A DNA stretch of 64,000 nucleotides from Wocania_A spongiicola. GTDB lineage: Bacteria > Bacteroidota > Bacteroidia > Flavobacteriales > Flavobacteriaceae. The stretch lies in the NCBI RefSeq assembly GCF_023502325.1, contig NZ_JAMFLZ010000011.1, forward strand, positions 10,609-74,608. The letters run 5' to 3'. The notes under the pieces are model-generated. The model was given only the letters and a program-made list of their open reading frames with translations. It ran no database searches and was not told the DNA's origin. Below, piece after piece: positions 35,116-44,941 of this stretch; the stretch's first letter is position 1, and every line of letters starts with the position of its first letter. Made by a program: the position numbers and the translations under genes.

Positions 35116-38073
35116 ATGAAAAACCAATTACACTTAATTACAGTACTGTTATTAATGTTTATAGTGCAATTTAGTTTTGCTCAAAACATGAAAATAACAG
35201 GGGTTGTATCTGATGGTTCTGGCCCATTACCAGGAGTAAATGTTATTATTAAGGGGACAAATCAAGGAACCCAAACAGATTTTGATGGTAATTACTCTAT
35301 TCGAACTAGTACAGGAGATATTCTTGTTTTTAGCTTTGTAGGGATGGCTACAGCAGAAATGATTGTGGAAACATCAAATACAATTAATGTTACTTTAAAA
35401 GAAGACAGCTCTAAACTAGAAGAGGTAGTAGTAGTTGGTTATAGTAAGAAGGAAACGAAGAAACTAACATCAGCTATTGCAACTATTGATAAAAAGCAAA
35501 TTGAGAATGTACCAATGGCTACATTTGATCAAATTTTGCAAGGTTCGGCACCGGGACTAACTATTCTTTCTGGAAGCGGACAACCCGGTGATGCTGCCAG
35601 TGTAAATATAAGAGGGTTTAGTTCCTTTGCTTTGTCCAATTCACCTCTTTTTATTTTAGATGGTCAAGCAATACGAAGATTAGACTTCTCGGGTATTAAT
35701 CCTAATGATATAGAATCTGTAAGTGTATTGAAAGATGCAGCTGCTACTCAAATATATGGTTCCAGAGGATCAAATGGGGTTATTGTAATTACAACAAAAT
35801 CTGGAAAACAAGGTAAAGCAACATTGGAATATAGAACATATACTGGTATTTCAATAGCTCCTAGATATAATGATGCTTTACGTCCATTAAGCTCAAGCCA
35901 ACTTATTAGTCTTTCGCAAGAAATTGGTATTGGTGGGGTTATAAATGTAGGAGCTACGCCTGAAGAAATTGAGGAATTAGCAGCCTATAGCGAAGATTGG
36001 TTGGATGTATTAACTAGAGACGGTAAAACCAATTCTCATGAAATAAGTATGTCTGGAGGTAACGAAAACACTAAGTTTTTTATATCGGGATCATATTTTA
36101 GTCAAGAAGGTATAGCATTAAGGTCTAAATTAGATAGATATTCTTTACGTACCAAAATTGACTATTCTAAAAACAGATTTACACTAGGAGCTAATGTTTT
36201 TTTAAGTTATACCTCGGCAGAGGATAGTGAAAACGAAGGTGGCTTTAGTAGAAGTAATCCTTTTTACGCTAGTATTAGAACTCCTGCATATGATAGAGCT
36301 ATAGACCCTATTACTGGCGATTATGCAGCTCCTTTGGATGCATCACAATCATCTGTACAAAATAATTTAGAACGAGTTAATACAAATGATGAGGACCGAA
36401 AAACAAAAACTGTTATGGTTAGTTTGAGCGGGCGCTATGATTTTAATTTTTTAGAAGGACTAAGTTTTAATACGAGTTTAAATATAAGAAATAACAGAAG
36501 AGACAACCGTACGTATGTTGACCCTAATTCAGTTGACGGTCGTCGAAGACAAGGAGGTCAAGGTTCTTTGAATTTAAGTACTTCAGAGAGAACATCATTT
36601 ACTATAACAAATTCATTACAATATAAATTCAATATAAATGAAGATCATAAATTTAACGCAGGACTTTATCAAGAGTTTGTAAGTGATAATAGTGATGGAT
36701 TTGATATAACCACTTATGGTTTAAATCAACTAACTGTAATAGATGGAGCCACAGAAGGTACAGAAACGAATGGTTTTATTCCTGATTTTGGAGGGTTTAA
36801 TTCTGTATCAAACTTATCTTCATATTTTGCAACTTTAGATTATTCGTATCTAAATAAATATAATGTTACTGCAGGTATAAGACGAGACGGATCTTCTAGT
36901 TTTGGTTCAAACTTCGCATTTGGTAACTTTTATTCAATGGGTATTGGATGGTTAATTTCTGAAGAAAACTTTCTGTCATCTGTTAAAGCTATAAACCTAT
37001 TAAAGCTTAGAGTTAGTTATGGTACTGTTGGTAATCAAAATATAAGTGATACAGCAGCACGACCCATTTTTACATCAACTTCTTATAATGGTTTAGCAGG
37101 AATTTCGTCTGGACTTTCTAATCCTGATTTAAAATGGGAAGAAACTGCAAAGACTAATATTGGGTTAGATGCATCATTATTCAAAAACCGCTTAAAAATC
37201 AATCTTGATGTTTATAGTGAAAAAACAACAGATTTACTTCAGAATGTACCCATTTCTAGAACAACAGGATTTAGTTCACAACTTAGAAACGTTGGAAGTT
37301 TAAAGAATGAAGGAATAGAATTGTCTTTTAGTACAATAAACATCGATTCTGAAAAATTTAGATGGGAATCATCTTTAAATATAGCTACAAATGAAACAAC
37401 CATACTTAAATTAAATGATGGAGAAAGTTTCCGCTTAGGTCGTTTTTTAATAGAAGAAGGTGGATCTTATCCTGAGTTCAATTTGGTGAAACGGGCTGGG
37501 GTAAACTCGGCAAATGGTAGAACTTTATGGTATGATTTAGATGGAAACCTTACGGAAACCTACGATTTAAATAATAGAGTAAATGTAGGTAGGGCAGCTC
37601 CAAAGTATACAGGAGGTTTCTTAAATAGATTTACATCTGGTGGGTTTGAACTTAGTACTTTGTTTAGTTTTTCTCAAGGAAAAAACATATACAATGTAGC
37701 TCGTACATCTTTGGATAATCCTACCAAAATATCCCGAGGAAGTGTGTCAACCAATGCACTACGTTTTTGGAGACAACCAGGTGATGTTACAGATATTCCA
37801 GATCCCAGACAAATAAGCAACTATTTTACAGATTCTGGATGGTTAGAAGATGCTTCTTTTATTAAGTTAAGAAATGTGACACTCTCTTATAATTTACCTA
37901 ACAGTGTTTTAGAGAAAATAAACCTTTCAGGGATGAGGCTTTATCTACAAGGACAAAATGTATATACATGGACCACCTTTTCTGGTCTCGATCCTGAAAA
38001 CTCTAGTACTGATTATGTTGCAGACTATCCTTCATTATCAACTTACACCTTTGGGATTGACGTAAAATTTTAA
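35116..38073 (+). CDS. susC: SusC/RagA TonB-linked outer membrane transporter
   Basis: This 985-residue protein has a signal peptide (to ~QFSFAQ), a carboxypeptidase-regulatory-like domain (ITGVVSDGSGPLPGVNVIIK region, ~27-95), a TonB plug with EVVVVGYSKK and QIYGSRGSNGVIVITTKSGK (~105-235), and a 22-strand barrel ending in the aromatic TFGIDVKF. It has no STN domain, so it does not signal through an anti-sigma factor, unlike the second SusC here. It pairs with the SusD gene 19 bp downstream. The neighbouring genes are phosphoesterases rather than glycosidases, so the imported ligand may be a phosphate ester. Confidence 0.96.
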   Translation: MKNQLHLITVLLLMFIVQFSFAQNMKITGVVSDGSGPLPGVNVIIKGTNQGTQTDFDGNYSIRTSTGDILVFSFVGMATAEMIVETSNTINVTLKEDSSKLEEVVVVGYSKKETKKLTSAIATIDKKQIENVPMATFDQILQGSAPGLTILSGSGQPGDAASVNIRGFSSFALSNSPLFILDGQAIRRLDFSGINPNDIESVSVLKDAAATQIYGSRGSNGVIVITTKSGKQGKATLEYRTYTGISIAPRYNDALRPLSSSQLISLSQEIGIGGVINVGATPEEIEELAAYSEDWLDVLTRDGKTNSHEISMSGGNENTKFFISGSYFSQEGIALRSKLDRYSLRTKIDYSKNRFTLGANVFLSYTSAEDSENEGGFSRSNPFYASIRTPAYDRAIDPITGDYAAPLDASQSSVQNNLERVNTNDEDRKTKTVMVSLSGRYDFNFLEGLSFNTSLNIRNNRRDNRTYVDPNSVDGRRRQGGQGSLNLSTSERTSFTITNSLQYKFNINEDHKFNAGLYQEFVSDNSDGFDITTYGLNQLTVIDGATEGTETNGFIPDFGGFNSVSNLSSYFATLDYSYLNKYNVTAGIRRDGSSSFGSNFAFGNFYSMGIGWLISEENFLSSVKAINLLKLRVSYGTVGNQNISDTAARPIFTSTSYNGLAGISSGLSNPDLKWEETAKTNIGLDASLFKNRLKINLDVYSEKTTDLLQNVPISRTTGFSSQLRNVGSLKNEGIELSFSTINIDSEKFRWESSLNIATNETTILKLNDGESFRLGRFLIEEGGSYPEFNLVKRAGVNSANGRTLWYDLDGNLTETYDLNNRVNVGRAAPKYTGGFLNRFTSGGFELSTLFSFSQGKNIYNVARTSLDNPTKISRGSVSTNALRFWRQPGDVTDIPDPRQISNYFTDSGWLEDASFIKLRNVTLSYNLPNSVLEKINLSGMRLYLQGQNVYTWTTFSGLDPENSSTDYVADYPSLSTYTFGIDVKF

Positions 38074-38092
38074 ATTCAAAAAAATTAAGATT

Positions 38093-39523
38093 ATGAAAAA
38101 ATATAAAAATATCATACTTGGTTTACCTCTTTTATTATTAGCGTCATGTGATGGTAAATTAGATGTTACACAACCAGACGTTATAAGTGCAGAAGTAGCA
38201 CTTCGAAATTTAGATGACCTTGAAACGGCATTGTATGGAGCTTACGCAGAATTAAGAGGAAGCGGTCTGTACGGTGAAGCTACATTATGGCTACCAGACC
38301 TTTTAGCTGATAACTTAAGAATAGGAAACAGTAACGGTGGGGGTAACAGAAGAGAAGCCAACTGGCAATATACATCAGGAACGGACATAGGCACCTGGGG
38401 CGGTTCATATGAATTAATATTTGATGCCAATACAGTTATCAATAATTCAGATGCATTTGAAGATGGTAGGAAAAAGAATAGAATTGTTGGTCAAGCTTTG
38501 GCACTTAGAGCTCTAGGTCATTTTGAATTATTAAAATATTACGCAGAAGATTATGGTAGAAACTCTACAAAATTAGCTGTACCCATAGTTACTTTATTTG
38601 AAATAGGTAAGCCTGCACGTAATACAGTTGCAGAAGTATACGATCAGATATTTGATGATTTGCTTTTAGCAAAAAACCTTTTGAATAATGTAGATAAAGA
38701 CCCTCAGGAAAATGGACCATTTTATTTTAATGCTCTTGCTGTTAATGCTTTATTGGCAAGAGTTTCTCTATATGCTGGAGAATGGCAAGATGCAGTAAAT
38801 TATGCTACAATAGTTATTAACCAAAGTCAATTGGCCAACCCAGTAGATTATGCTTCTATGTGGGCAGAAGATACCGATGGAGAAGTACTTTTTGCTGTTG
38901 CTTTTGCTACAACTGGAGATGGTAGAATTGGATCAGATTTATTAGATAATTCTAATCCAAGTGCACCAAGATCAACTTTCACGCTTAGTAATGATATGGC
39001 TACTTTATATGATGAAGTAAATGATATACGCTTTAATTCATTTGTACTTATTAACCCATTAAACCCACCAGGAGCTAATGATCAAAACGATGATGTGTAT
39101 TTACCATTTAAATACCCAGGTCGAGGAGGAGAGAGAGGTTTAAATAATGCTAAGGTATTGCGTGTAAGCGAAATGTATTTGATTAGAGCAGAAGCATATG
39201 CTAATATTTCTGGTCAAGATGCTTTAGGATCTGCAGACTTAAATACGCTTAGAGCGAGTAGAATTACTAATTATGTAAATGAAGACCTATCTGGTCAAGT
39301 ATTGAAAGATGCTATTCAAGTAGAACGTAGAAAAGAATTGGTTGCAGAAGGACACAGATGGTTTGATTTAAAAAGAATAAATCAGGGTGTACAGCGAGGA
39401 ACAGATTGCAGAGGTTTAACTATAAGTTGCACCCTTGAAGCTGGCAATTTTAGATTCGTATTTCCAATTCCGCAAAGCGAATTAGATGCAAATGAAAATA
39501 TAATACAAAATCCAGGGTATTAA
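38093..39523 (+). CDS. susD: SusD/RagB surface lipoprotein
   Basis: This 476-residue lipoprotein has its signal ending at LLLASCDGK (Cys19). SusD family features include the N-terminal DVTQPDVISAEVALRNLDDLE region, helical TPR-like units, LRVSEMYLIRAEAY, ERRKELVAEGHRWFDLKR, and the terminal FPIPQSELDANENIIQNPGY. SusD forms the lid over the SusC barrel and binds ligand at the surface. It is the second gene of the susC operon, with a lipoprotein gene 21 bp further on. Ligand specificity cannot be read from the sequence. Confidence 0.95.
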   Translation: MKKYKNIILGLPLLLLASCDGKLDVTQPDVISAEVALRNLDDLETALYGAYAELRGSGLYGEATLWLPDLLADNLRIGNSNGGGNRREANWQYTSGTDIGTWGGSYELIFDANTVINNSDAFEDGRKKNRIVGQALALRALGHFELLKYYAEDYGRNSTKLAVPIVTLFEIGKPARNTVAEVYDQIFDDLLLAKNLLNNVDKDPQENGPFYFNALAVNALLARVSLYAGEWQDAVNYATIVINQSQLANPVDYASMWAEDTDGEVLFAVAFATTGDGRIGSDLLDNSNPSAPRSTFTLSNDMATLYDEVNDIRFNSFVLINPLNPPGANDQNDDVYLPFKYPGRGGERGLNNAKVLRVSEMYLIRAEAYANISGQDALGSADLNTLRASRITNYVNEDLSGQVLKDAIQVERRKELVAEGHRWFDLKRINQGVQRGTDCRGLTISCTLEAGNFRFVFPIPQSELDANENIIQNPGY

Positions 39524-39544
39524 TAAAATTTAATAACTATAAAT

Positions 39545-40597
39545 ATGAAACTATATAAATATATTTTAATTCTAATATTATTCATTTCATGTGAAACGGA
39601 CAAAATAGGTCCTTTATTGGATGAAAATACGAATGTCATTTTTTTTAGTGATGCTCTTTTCTATGAAAGTCCTAACGAAGATATTTTTGACGAAACGGCT
39701 TCTACTGTTTCTGTAGGAGAACAAGTAACTAAAAGCATTACTGTTGAGATAGGAGCAGTACTAGCAACGGCTAAAAATACTCAAGTCACTATTGGAGGCA
39801 CAGCTGTAGAAGGTGTAGATTATACTATTGATGGAAGCTTAAACTTTGATTTTCCTGCTGGTGCTTCAGTTCAAAGTATCTCTATTTCATTAATTGATAA
39901 CAATAATTTTGATGACGACCATACCATTGTCTTATCATTGCCTTCAGGTGAAGGATATTCAGAAGACAACAGGCGAGAACTTATTATTAATATTATTAAT
40001 AATGAGGTAAGTTCAGGAACCGTTATTTCATCCATAGAATCTGAAAGTGATGATGCCGAAGAAGGAATCAATGGAAACTCTCCTGGGAATATTGATTTGG
40101 AAAGCTCTGATATAGAATTTGGTGAAGTAGAAGGTAGCACTAGAGGAACTGAGATTATAGGTTTACGATTTAACAAAATATCCATTCCAAAAGGAGCTAC
40201 TATTACTTCAGCAAGTATTCAATTTACTGTTGATGAAGATGTAGATAACCCTGCAGATGTTGTCATGACAATTTTCGGAGAAGCTGTAGATAACGCAACC
40301 ACTTTTACTTCAACCGACTTCGATATATCTAATAGAATACTAACTACTGCTAGTGTAGATTGGAATATACCCGTTTGGGCTACAGTTGGAGAAGCAGGTG
40401 CTAGTCAAAAAACTACAGACATAAAGTCTGTGATTCAAGAAATAGTTAATAGATCGGGGTGGGAATACGATAATAGCCTAAACATTATTTTCTCACCTAC
40501 AGCTGCAACACTTGCTAACCCTACTGAATCAGGAAGAGTAGCAGAAGCTGGACCCGGTAGCGATGCTGCAACTATAACTATAGAATGGGAATTATAA
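39545..40597 (+). CDS. Lipoprotein with Calx-beta-like and phosphatase-associated domains
   Basis: This 350-residue lipoprotein (ILFISCETD, Cys16) has a Calx-beta-like N-terminal half (~50-155). Its C-terminal half (~165-350) has IDLESSDIEFGEVEGSTRG, GLRFNKISIPKGATITSASI, QFTVDEDVDNPADVVMTIFG and QEIVNRSGWEYDNSLNIIF. The same C-terminal domain recurs in the next gene, and from general recall it is often attached to secreted metallophosphoesterases. It has no catalytic motif of its own. It is the third gene of the susC operon and is probably a surface accessory that binds ligand or enzyme. Confidence 0.85.
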   Translation: MKLYKYILILILFISCETDKIGPLLDENTNVIFFSDALFYESPNEDIFDETASTVSVGEQVTKSITVEIGAVLATAKNTQVTIGGTAVEGVDYTIDGSLNFDFPAGASVQSISISLIDNNNFDDDHTIVLSLPSGEGYSEDNRRELIINIINNEVSSGTVISSIESESDDAEEGINGNSPGNIDLESSDIEFGEVEGSTRGTEIIGLRFNKISIPKGATITSASIQFTVDEDVDNPADVVMTIFGEAVDNATTFTSTDFDISNRILTTASVDWNIPVWATVGEAGASQKTTDIKSVIQEIVNRSGWEYDNSLNIIFSPTAATLANPTESGRVAEAGPGSDAATITIEWEL

Positions 40598-40636
40598 CAA
40601 TTTTATCATTTGGACAAACAAAACACAAATAAAACA

Positions 40637-41860
40637 ATGAAAATTATGAAAACAATATTAAAAGTAATCACTAAAGGCGGTTCTTTTTATCTGGGATTGT
40701 TGGCATTTATTATAATAAATTCTTGTGATACAAATGATGATGCTAATAGAATTAATGTTACACCACAAGAAAGACCTACAATAATATCAATAGAGCCAAC
40801 TCTTGGTAGGTTTGGAGATGAAGTAATCATTACAGGAACAAATTTCGATCCCCAAATTGTTGATAATTCGGTAAAGCTGAATGGTATAACAGCTTCAATT
40901 AAATCAGCAAACCCTACATCAATAGTTATAACTGTTCCGGATGGAGCTAGTACAGGAGCAATTGAGGTTTCTGTAATAAATTTTGATGTTTCTGGTCCAA
41001 CTTTTACAGTTTTAGCTCCTTTACCAGTAATGTCAAATATCACTCCTTTAACGGGAGGAGTAAGTGAGACTGTTACAATAACTGGTGAAAATTTTGGAGG
41101 AAATATTACCGACAATACAGTAAGTTTTAATGGCACAACTGCAGTTATAACAAGTTCATCTACAACTTCTATAACCACAAGTGTACCAGATGGAGCAACA
41201 ACAGGACCCATTAGTATAACTGCTCCTGGAGGAACGGTAACGAGTAACGAAGATTTTACAGTACTTACAATAACTACATTGTCGGTTCCTTTAACCAGTG
41301 ATGACGACGATGTAGAAGAAGTAGCTGTTAGCTTTGGTGAACCTATTGGTACTATGGACTTAGGCAGTAGTGATTTAGAACTTGGAGAAATCAGTAGTGG
41401 TCAAGGTTTAATGAATATTGGCTTAAGATATAATAATGTAACCATTCCTCAAGGCGCAACAGTTACAGAAGCTTATGTGCAATTTAACGCAGACAATACA
41501 GGAGCAGATGCTGTCGAGCTAACTATTTATGGCGAAAATGTTGCAAACGCTGCGGCATATACAGGAACTTTAGGAGAATTATCAGCTAAGACATTAACTG
41601 TAGCTAATGTAGTTTGGTCTATTCCAGAATGGGTAAATAAAGGCGATAGAGGCGATGCACAAAAAACTGTTAATATAGCGAGTATCATTAATGAGATTGT
41701 AAATAGAACCGATTGGATGTCTGGTAATAGTATTAACATTATTATGAAACATACAGGTGTAAGTACAGGAGTTTCGAGTTCTTCTGGAGGACGAGAAGCA
41801 GAAAATTATTCATCATCAAAACCAGATGATGGAGCAGAATTAATTGTTGTATATCAATAA
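40637..41860 (+). CDS. Lipoprotein with two IPT/TIG domains and a phosphatase-associated domain
   Basis: The start is set at the ATG at 40637 (MKIMKTILKV). The frame also opens with TTG at 40610. The lipobox is INSCDTND. Two IPT/TIG domains follow (~residues 45-130 and 130-210), with the repeated pattern GDEVIITGTNF / SETVTITGENFGG and SIVITVPDGASTGAIEV / SITTSVPDGATTGPISI. The C-terminal domain (~220-407) matches that of the preceding lipoprotein (MDLGSSDLELGEISSGQG, GLRYNNVTIPQGATVTEAYV, NEIVNRTDWMSGNSINII). It closes the susC operon before a terminator. It is probably the surface glycan- or ligand-binding-type protein of the locus. Confidence 0.86.
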   Translation: MKIMKTILKVITKGGSFYLGLLAFIIINSCDTNDDANRINVTPQERPTIISIEPTLGRFGDEVIITGTNFDPQIVDNSVKLNGITASIKSANPTSIVITVPDGASTGAIEVSVINFDVSGPTFTVLAPLPVMSNITPLTGGVSETVTITGENFGGNITDNTVSFNGTTAVITSSSTTSITTSVPDGATTGPISITAPGGTVTSNEDFTVLTITTLSVPLTSDDDDVEEVAVSFGEPIGTMDLGSSDLELGEISSGQGLMNIGLRYNNVTIPQGATVTEAYVQFNADNTGADAVELTIYGENVANAAAYTGTLGELSAKTLTVANVVWSIPEWVNKGDRGDAQKTVNIASIINEIVNRTDWMSGNSINIIMKHTGVSTGVSSSSGGREAENYSSSKPDDGAELIVVYQ

Positions 41861-41916
41861 AATAAAATTGAGGGAAATATCATGTTTATTATGGTTGTTT
41901 ATTGAGTTAGTTAAAT

Positions 41917-41953
41917 AAAAGCAGTGCTAATTATTTAAAGGACTGCTTTTTTT
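41917..41953 (+). terminator. Terminator after the susC operon
   Basis: AAAAGCAGT (41917-41925) pairs with ACTGCTTTT (41942-41950), with a T run after it. It separates the four susC-operon genes from the two metallophosphoesterase genes. Confidence 0.8.
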
Positions 41954-42051
41954 CAGAATATGCTATTAATGGTTATCACTCTGAATAGAGTTATAATATC
42001 AAAAACGGTAATTAAACAGATATAATTGATTGCAAAAAATAAAATAAGTAA

Positions 42052-43254
42052 ATGAAACCAAGGTTATTAAATTATTGCTTTTTTCTAATTCTATCTTTAT
42101 TGATATGTAGTTGTTTTTCTAAAAAACAAAAGCATATAAATTCGAATAGAATATATACTAAGGCTTTAAACGAAATTGATGGGCCTTATATATATGGCAA
42201 AAATGATAGTTTGTCAATAATCACCGTTCAAAAGGACAAAGATTCATCATTTTATATTTTTAATACAACCTTAAAAAGAATAAGCGGTCAACAATTTACA
42301 TGTAACGTAAACAATTCAGATAAAGATAGTTTTTCATTTTCACTAATTGATAGTTATAAATTTCCTAAAACGGTTTATAAATCTCCTGAAAAACTATTTG
42401 TTACTTCAGATATAGAAGGGAATTTCAATGCCTTTTATAGCTTATTGGTTAGCAATAATGTTATGGACGAAAATTATAACTGGGTATTCGGTAGAGGGCA
42501 TCTAGTTATTTGTGGAGATATGGTAGATAGAGGTAACAATGCTTGGGCTTGTTTATGGCTATTATATAAGCTAGAACAAGATGCAAAAAAAGCAGGTGGT
42601 ATGGTGCATTATATTTTGGGAAATCATGATGTTATGAACATGCACGCTAACTTAAAATATGTAAAAAGGAGATACATAGAACTAGCAAAAATATTATCTG
42701 GAAAGGAAGATGAAAAAGAAGCATATAGAGACCTGCTTTCTGATACTAATGAATTAGCAAAATGGATTGCTTCAAAAAACTGTGTTGAAAAAATTGGAAA
42801 CTCATTATATCTGCATGGAGGCATTAGTGAAGATGTAGTAGATGCTAATTTATCGTTAGATAGAATTAATGGAATTGTTAGAAAAAACATTAGGGTCAAT
42901 TTAACAAGTAATCCGGGTGAAAACGAACTAGATAATTTAGTGTTTAGTAGGATGGGCCCCTTATGGTATCGAGGACTTGTTACTGATTATAATAGTGCGA
43001 GAGGGGAATACAGTAAAATAAATCAAAATAGCTTAGATGAAATTTTAAAATTTTTTAGTGTAGATCGGCTAGTAATAGGTCACACCATTGTTGATGATAA
43101 GATTACCAGCGATTTTAATGGTAAAGTGATAAGGGTAGATATTAAACACTCAAATGAAAAATTTACAGGTAAATCTGAGGCATTATTTATTGAACAGGGT
43201 AATTATTTTAGAGTTAATGATAGTGGAGAAAAATTTAAATTATCAATAGAGTAA
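42052..43254 (+). CDS. PPP-type metallophosphoesterase, Shewanella-like phosphatase, lipoprotein
   Basis: This 400-residue protein has a lipobox LLICSCFSK. The phosphatase core begins with SDIEGNFNAF (~120), then GDMVDRGN (~159-166), LGNHDVMN (~189-196), LHGGIS (~261-266) and VIGHTIVD. These correspond to the GDxxG, GDxVDRG, GNHx and HG motifs of the PPP phosphatase superfamily, closest in layout to Shewanella-like phosphatases (Shelph). Anchored in the envelope, it should hydrolyse phosphate monoesters, possibly phosphoprotein or phosphopeptide. It lies 4 bp before the second metallophosphoesterase gene, so they are co-transcribed. The role in organic phosphate use is inferred from the neighbours. 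Confidence 0.9.
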   Translation: MKPRLLNYCFFLILSLLICSCFSKKQKHINSNRIYTKALNEIDGPYIYGKNDSLSIITVQKDKDSSFYIFNTTLKRISGQQFTCNVNNSDKDSFSFSLIDSYKFPKTVYKSPEKLFVTSDIEGNFNAFYSLLVSNNVMDENYNWVFGRGHLVICGDMVDRGNNAWACLWLLYKLEQDAKKAGGMVHYILGNHDVMNMHANLKYVKRRYIELAKILSGKEDEKEAYRDLLSDTNELAKWIASKNCVEKIGNSLYLHGGISEDVVDANLSLDRINGIVRKNIRVNLTSNPGENELDNLVFSRMGPLWYRGLVTDYNSARGEYSKINQNSLDEILKFFSVDRLVIGHTIVDDKITSDFNGKVIRVDIKHSNEKFTGKSEALFIEQGNYFRVNDSGEKFKLSIE

Positions 43255-43258
43255 AATT

Positions 43259-44785
43259 ATGAATATTATAAAAAAAATAAAGAACAATCACTTTGTGTTA
43301 ATTATAATACTTTTTGTGATTTTTTTGACAAATTGCTCAAAATCTGGCACTAATAGTGAACAAGAAAAAGTTGAAATACCTAAACCTAGTATAACCTCTA
43401 TAAACCCTACAAAAGGAATAGAAGGTACTGCGGTAACAATTACTGGAGCTAATTTTAGTTCAGATATCTCAACAATTAGTGTAAAATTCAATAATAAGGT
43501 TGCTAATGAGATAACATTTGCATCAAAAAATCAAATTTCTACAAAAGTACCGTTTGGAGCAAAAACAGGACCTGTATCTGTCTCTATAGGCGCAGAAACA
43601 AGCACTAATTCTGTTAACTTTATAGTAGAAGAAGCACCGCTTCCACCTAGCATAACAGCATTAAGTTCAGTGTCAGAGTTAACAGAGGCTATCATTACAA
43701 TTACGGGTACCAATTTTGGCAATAATATTTCAGGTATTTCTGTAAGCTTTAATGATATACAGGCTAACGATATAATATCGGTTTCAGAAACAGAAATAGT
43801 AGTAAAAGTTCCTGTTGGGGCTTCTAATGGACCAGTTAGTGTAACAAAAGGTCTTAATACCGCTATTGGACTAGATTTTACTGTTAAAACTCCTATAAAT
43901 TTCAAAATTGCTTTCTTAGCCGATTCAGATATTGGCGTAAATGCAGATGCTGTTTTAAACCTTATAAAAAACGAAGGCTCACAGGTTGTTATTCATCCAG
44001 GAGATCTTAACTATTCAGAAATTCCACAAGATTTTGAAAATAATATTAATGGTATTTTGGGAGCTGAATTCCCATATTTTTATGGTGTTGGTAACCATGA
44101 TGATACGGTTTGGAATGGCACTAATGGTTACCAATCATTTTTAGAAGCAAGGTTTCAAAGACTTGGTATTCCTTGGAAAGGTCAGTTGGGAGTATTATCC
44201 TCCTTTACTTATCAAGGTATTACATTTGTTAGCTCTGCTCCTGATGAATTTGGAATTACCACAACAGTAGCGGGTAATTATATTCGTGATGAGTTTGATG
44301 GTGTTAATGCTATATGGAGAATTGCCTTTTGGCATAAAAACCAACGACTTATGCAAATCGGAGGAAAAGGAAATGAAGCAGGTTGGAATGTTTATGAAGA
44401 ATCTCGGAAGGCTGGAGCTATTATTGCTACAGGACATGAACATTCTTATAGTAGAACCCATGAAATGAGTAGTTTTCAAAATCAAACAATTTCAAGTACC
44501 GACAATACGGTTAACTTAATTGTTGATGACCCTTTAACTAGTATTGATGAAGGGCGATCATTTGCTTTTGTTTCTGGAATTGGAGGTAAAAGCCTTCGAG
44601 ATGCCGAAAGTGGCTTAGAAAATAACCCTTGGTGGGCAAGTGTGTCTCATACAGGAAATGGTTCACAACATGGAGCTCTTTTTGGAGAATTCAATTATAA
44701 TGGAGATACAACTTTAGCTCACTTTTATTTTAAGGATATAGATGGGAAAATTGTTGATGATTTTTTTGTTAGATCAAATGATTAA
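43259..44785 (+). CDS. IPT/TIG lipoprotein with calcineurin-like metallophosphoesterase domain
   Basis: This 508-residue lipoprotein (IFLTNCSKSG) has two IPT/TIG domains (~40-125 and ~128-215) like those of the 40637 gene. A metallophosphoesterase domain follows, with AFLADSDIG (~222), HPGDLNYSE (~245), GVGNHDD (~277), FWHKNQ (~360) and ATGHEHSYSRTHE (~390-402). The GHEHSYSR end and overall layout resemble purple acid phosphatases. It should hydrolyse phosphate esters outside the inner membrane. It closely follows the Shelph-like gene. Sharing TIG modules with the susC-operon lipoprotein suggests they work at the same surface complex. Confidence 0.9.
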   Translation: MNIIKKIKNNHFVLIIILFVIFLTNCSKSGTNSEQEKVEIPKPSITSINPTKGIEGTAVTITGANFSSDISTISVKFNNKVANEITFASKNQISTKVPFGAKTGPVSVSIGAETSTNSVNFIVEEAPLPPSITALSSVSELTEAIITITGTNFGNNISGISVSFNDIQANDIISVSETEIVVKVPVGASNGPVSVTKGLNTAIGLDFTVKTPINFKIAFLADSDIGVNADAVLNLIKNEGSQVVIHPGDLNYSEIPQDFENNINGILGAEFPYFYGVGNHDDTVWNGTNGYQSFLEARFQRLGIPWKGQLGVLSSFTYQGITFVSSAPDEFGITTTVAGNYIRDEFDGVNAIWRIAFWHKNQRLMQIGGKGNEAGWNVYEESRKAGAIIATGHEHSYSRTHEMSSFQNQTISSTDNTVNLIVDDPLTSIDEGRSFAFVSGIGGKSLRDAESGLENNPWWASVSHTGNGSQHGALFGEFNYNGDTTLAHFYFKDIDGKIVDDFFVRSND

Positions 44786-44941
44786 CTTTTAAGAGATAAA
44801 AGAGCTAGCTTATTGAAAAAAACACAAAAATAGATTAACAAGAAATGGTTACTTAGACAATCAAAAACGACATATATGAATTAATTATATTAATTAATTC
44901 ATATTATTTTAATTAATTTGCGAACGTTTAAGCAATTCTTT

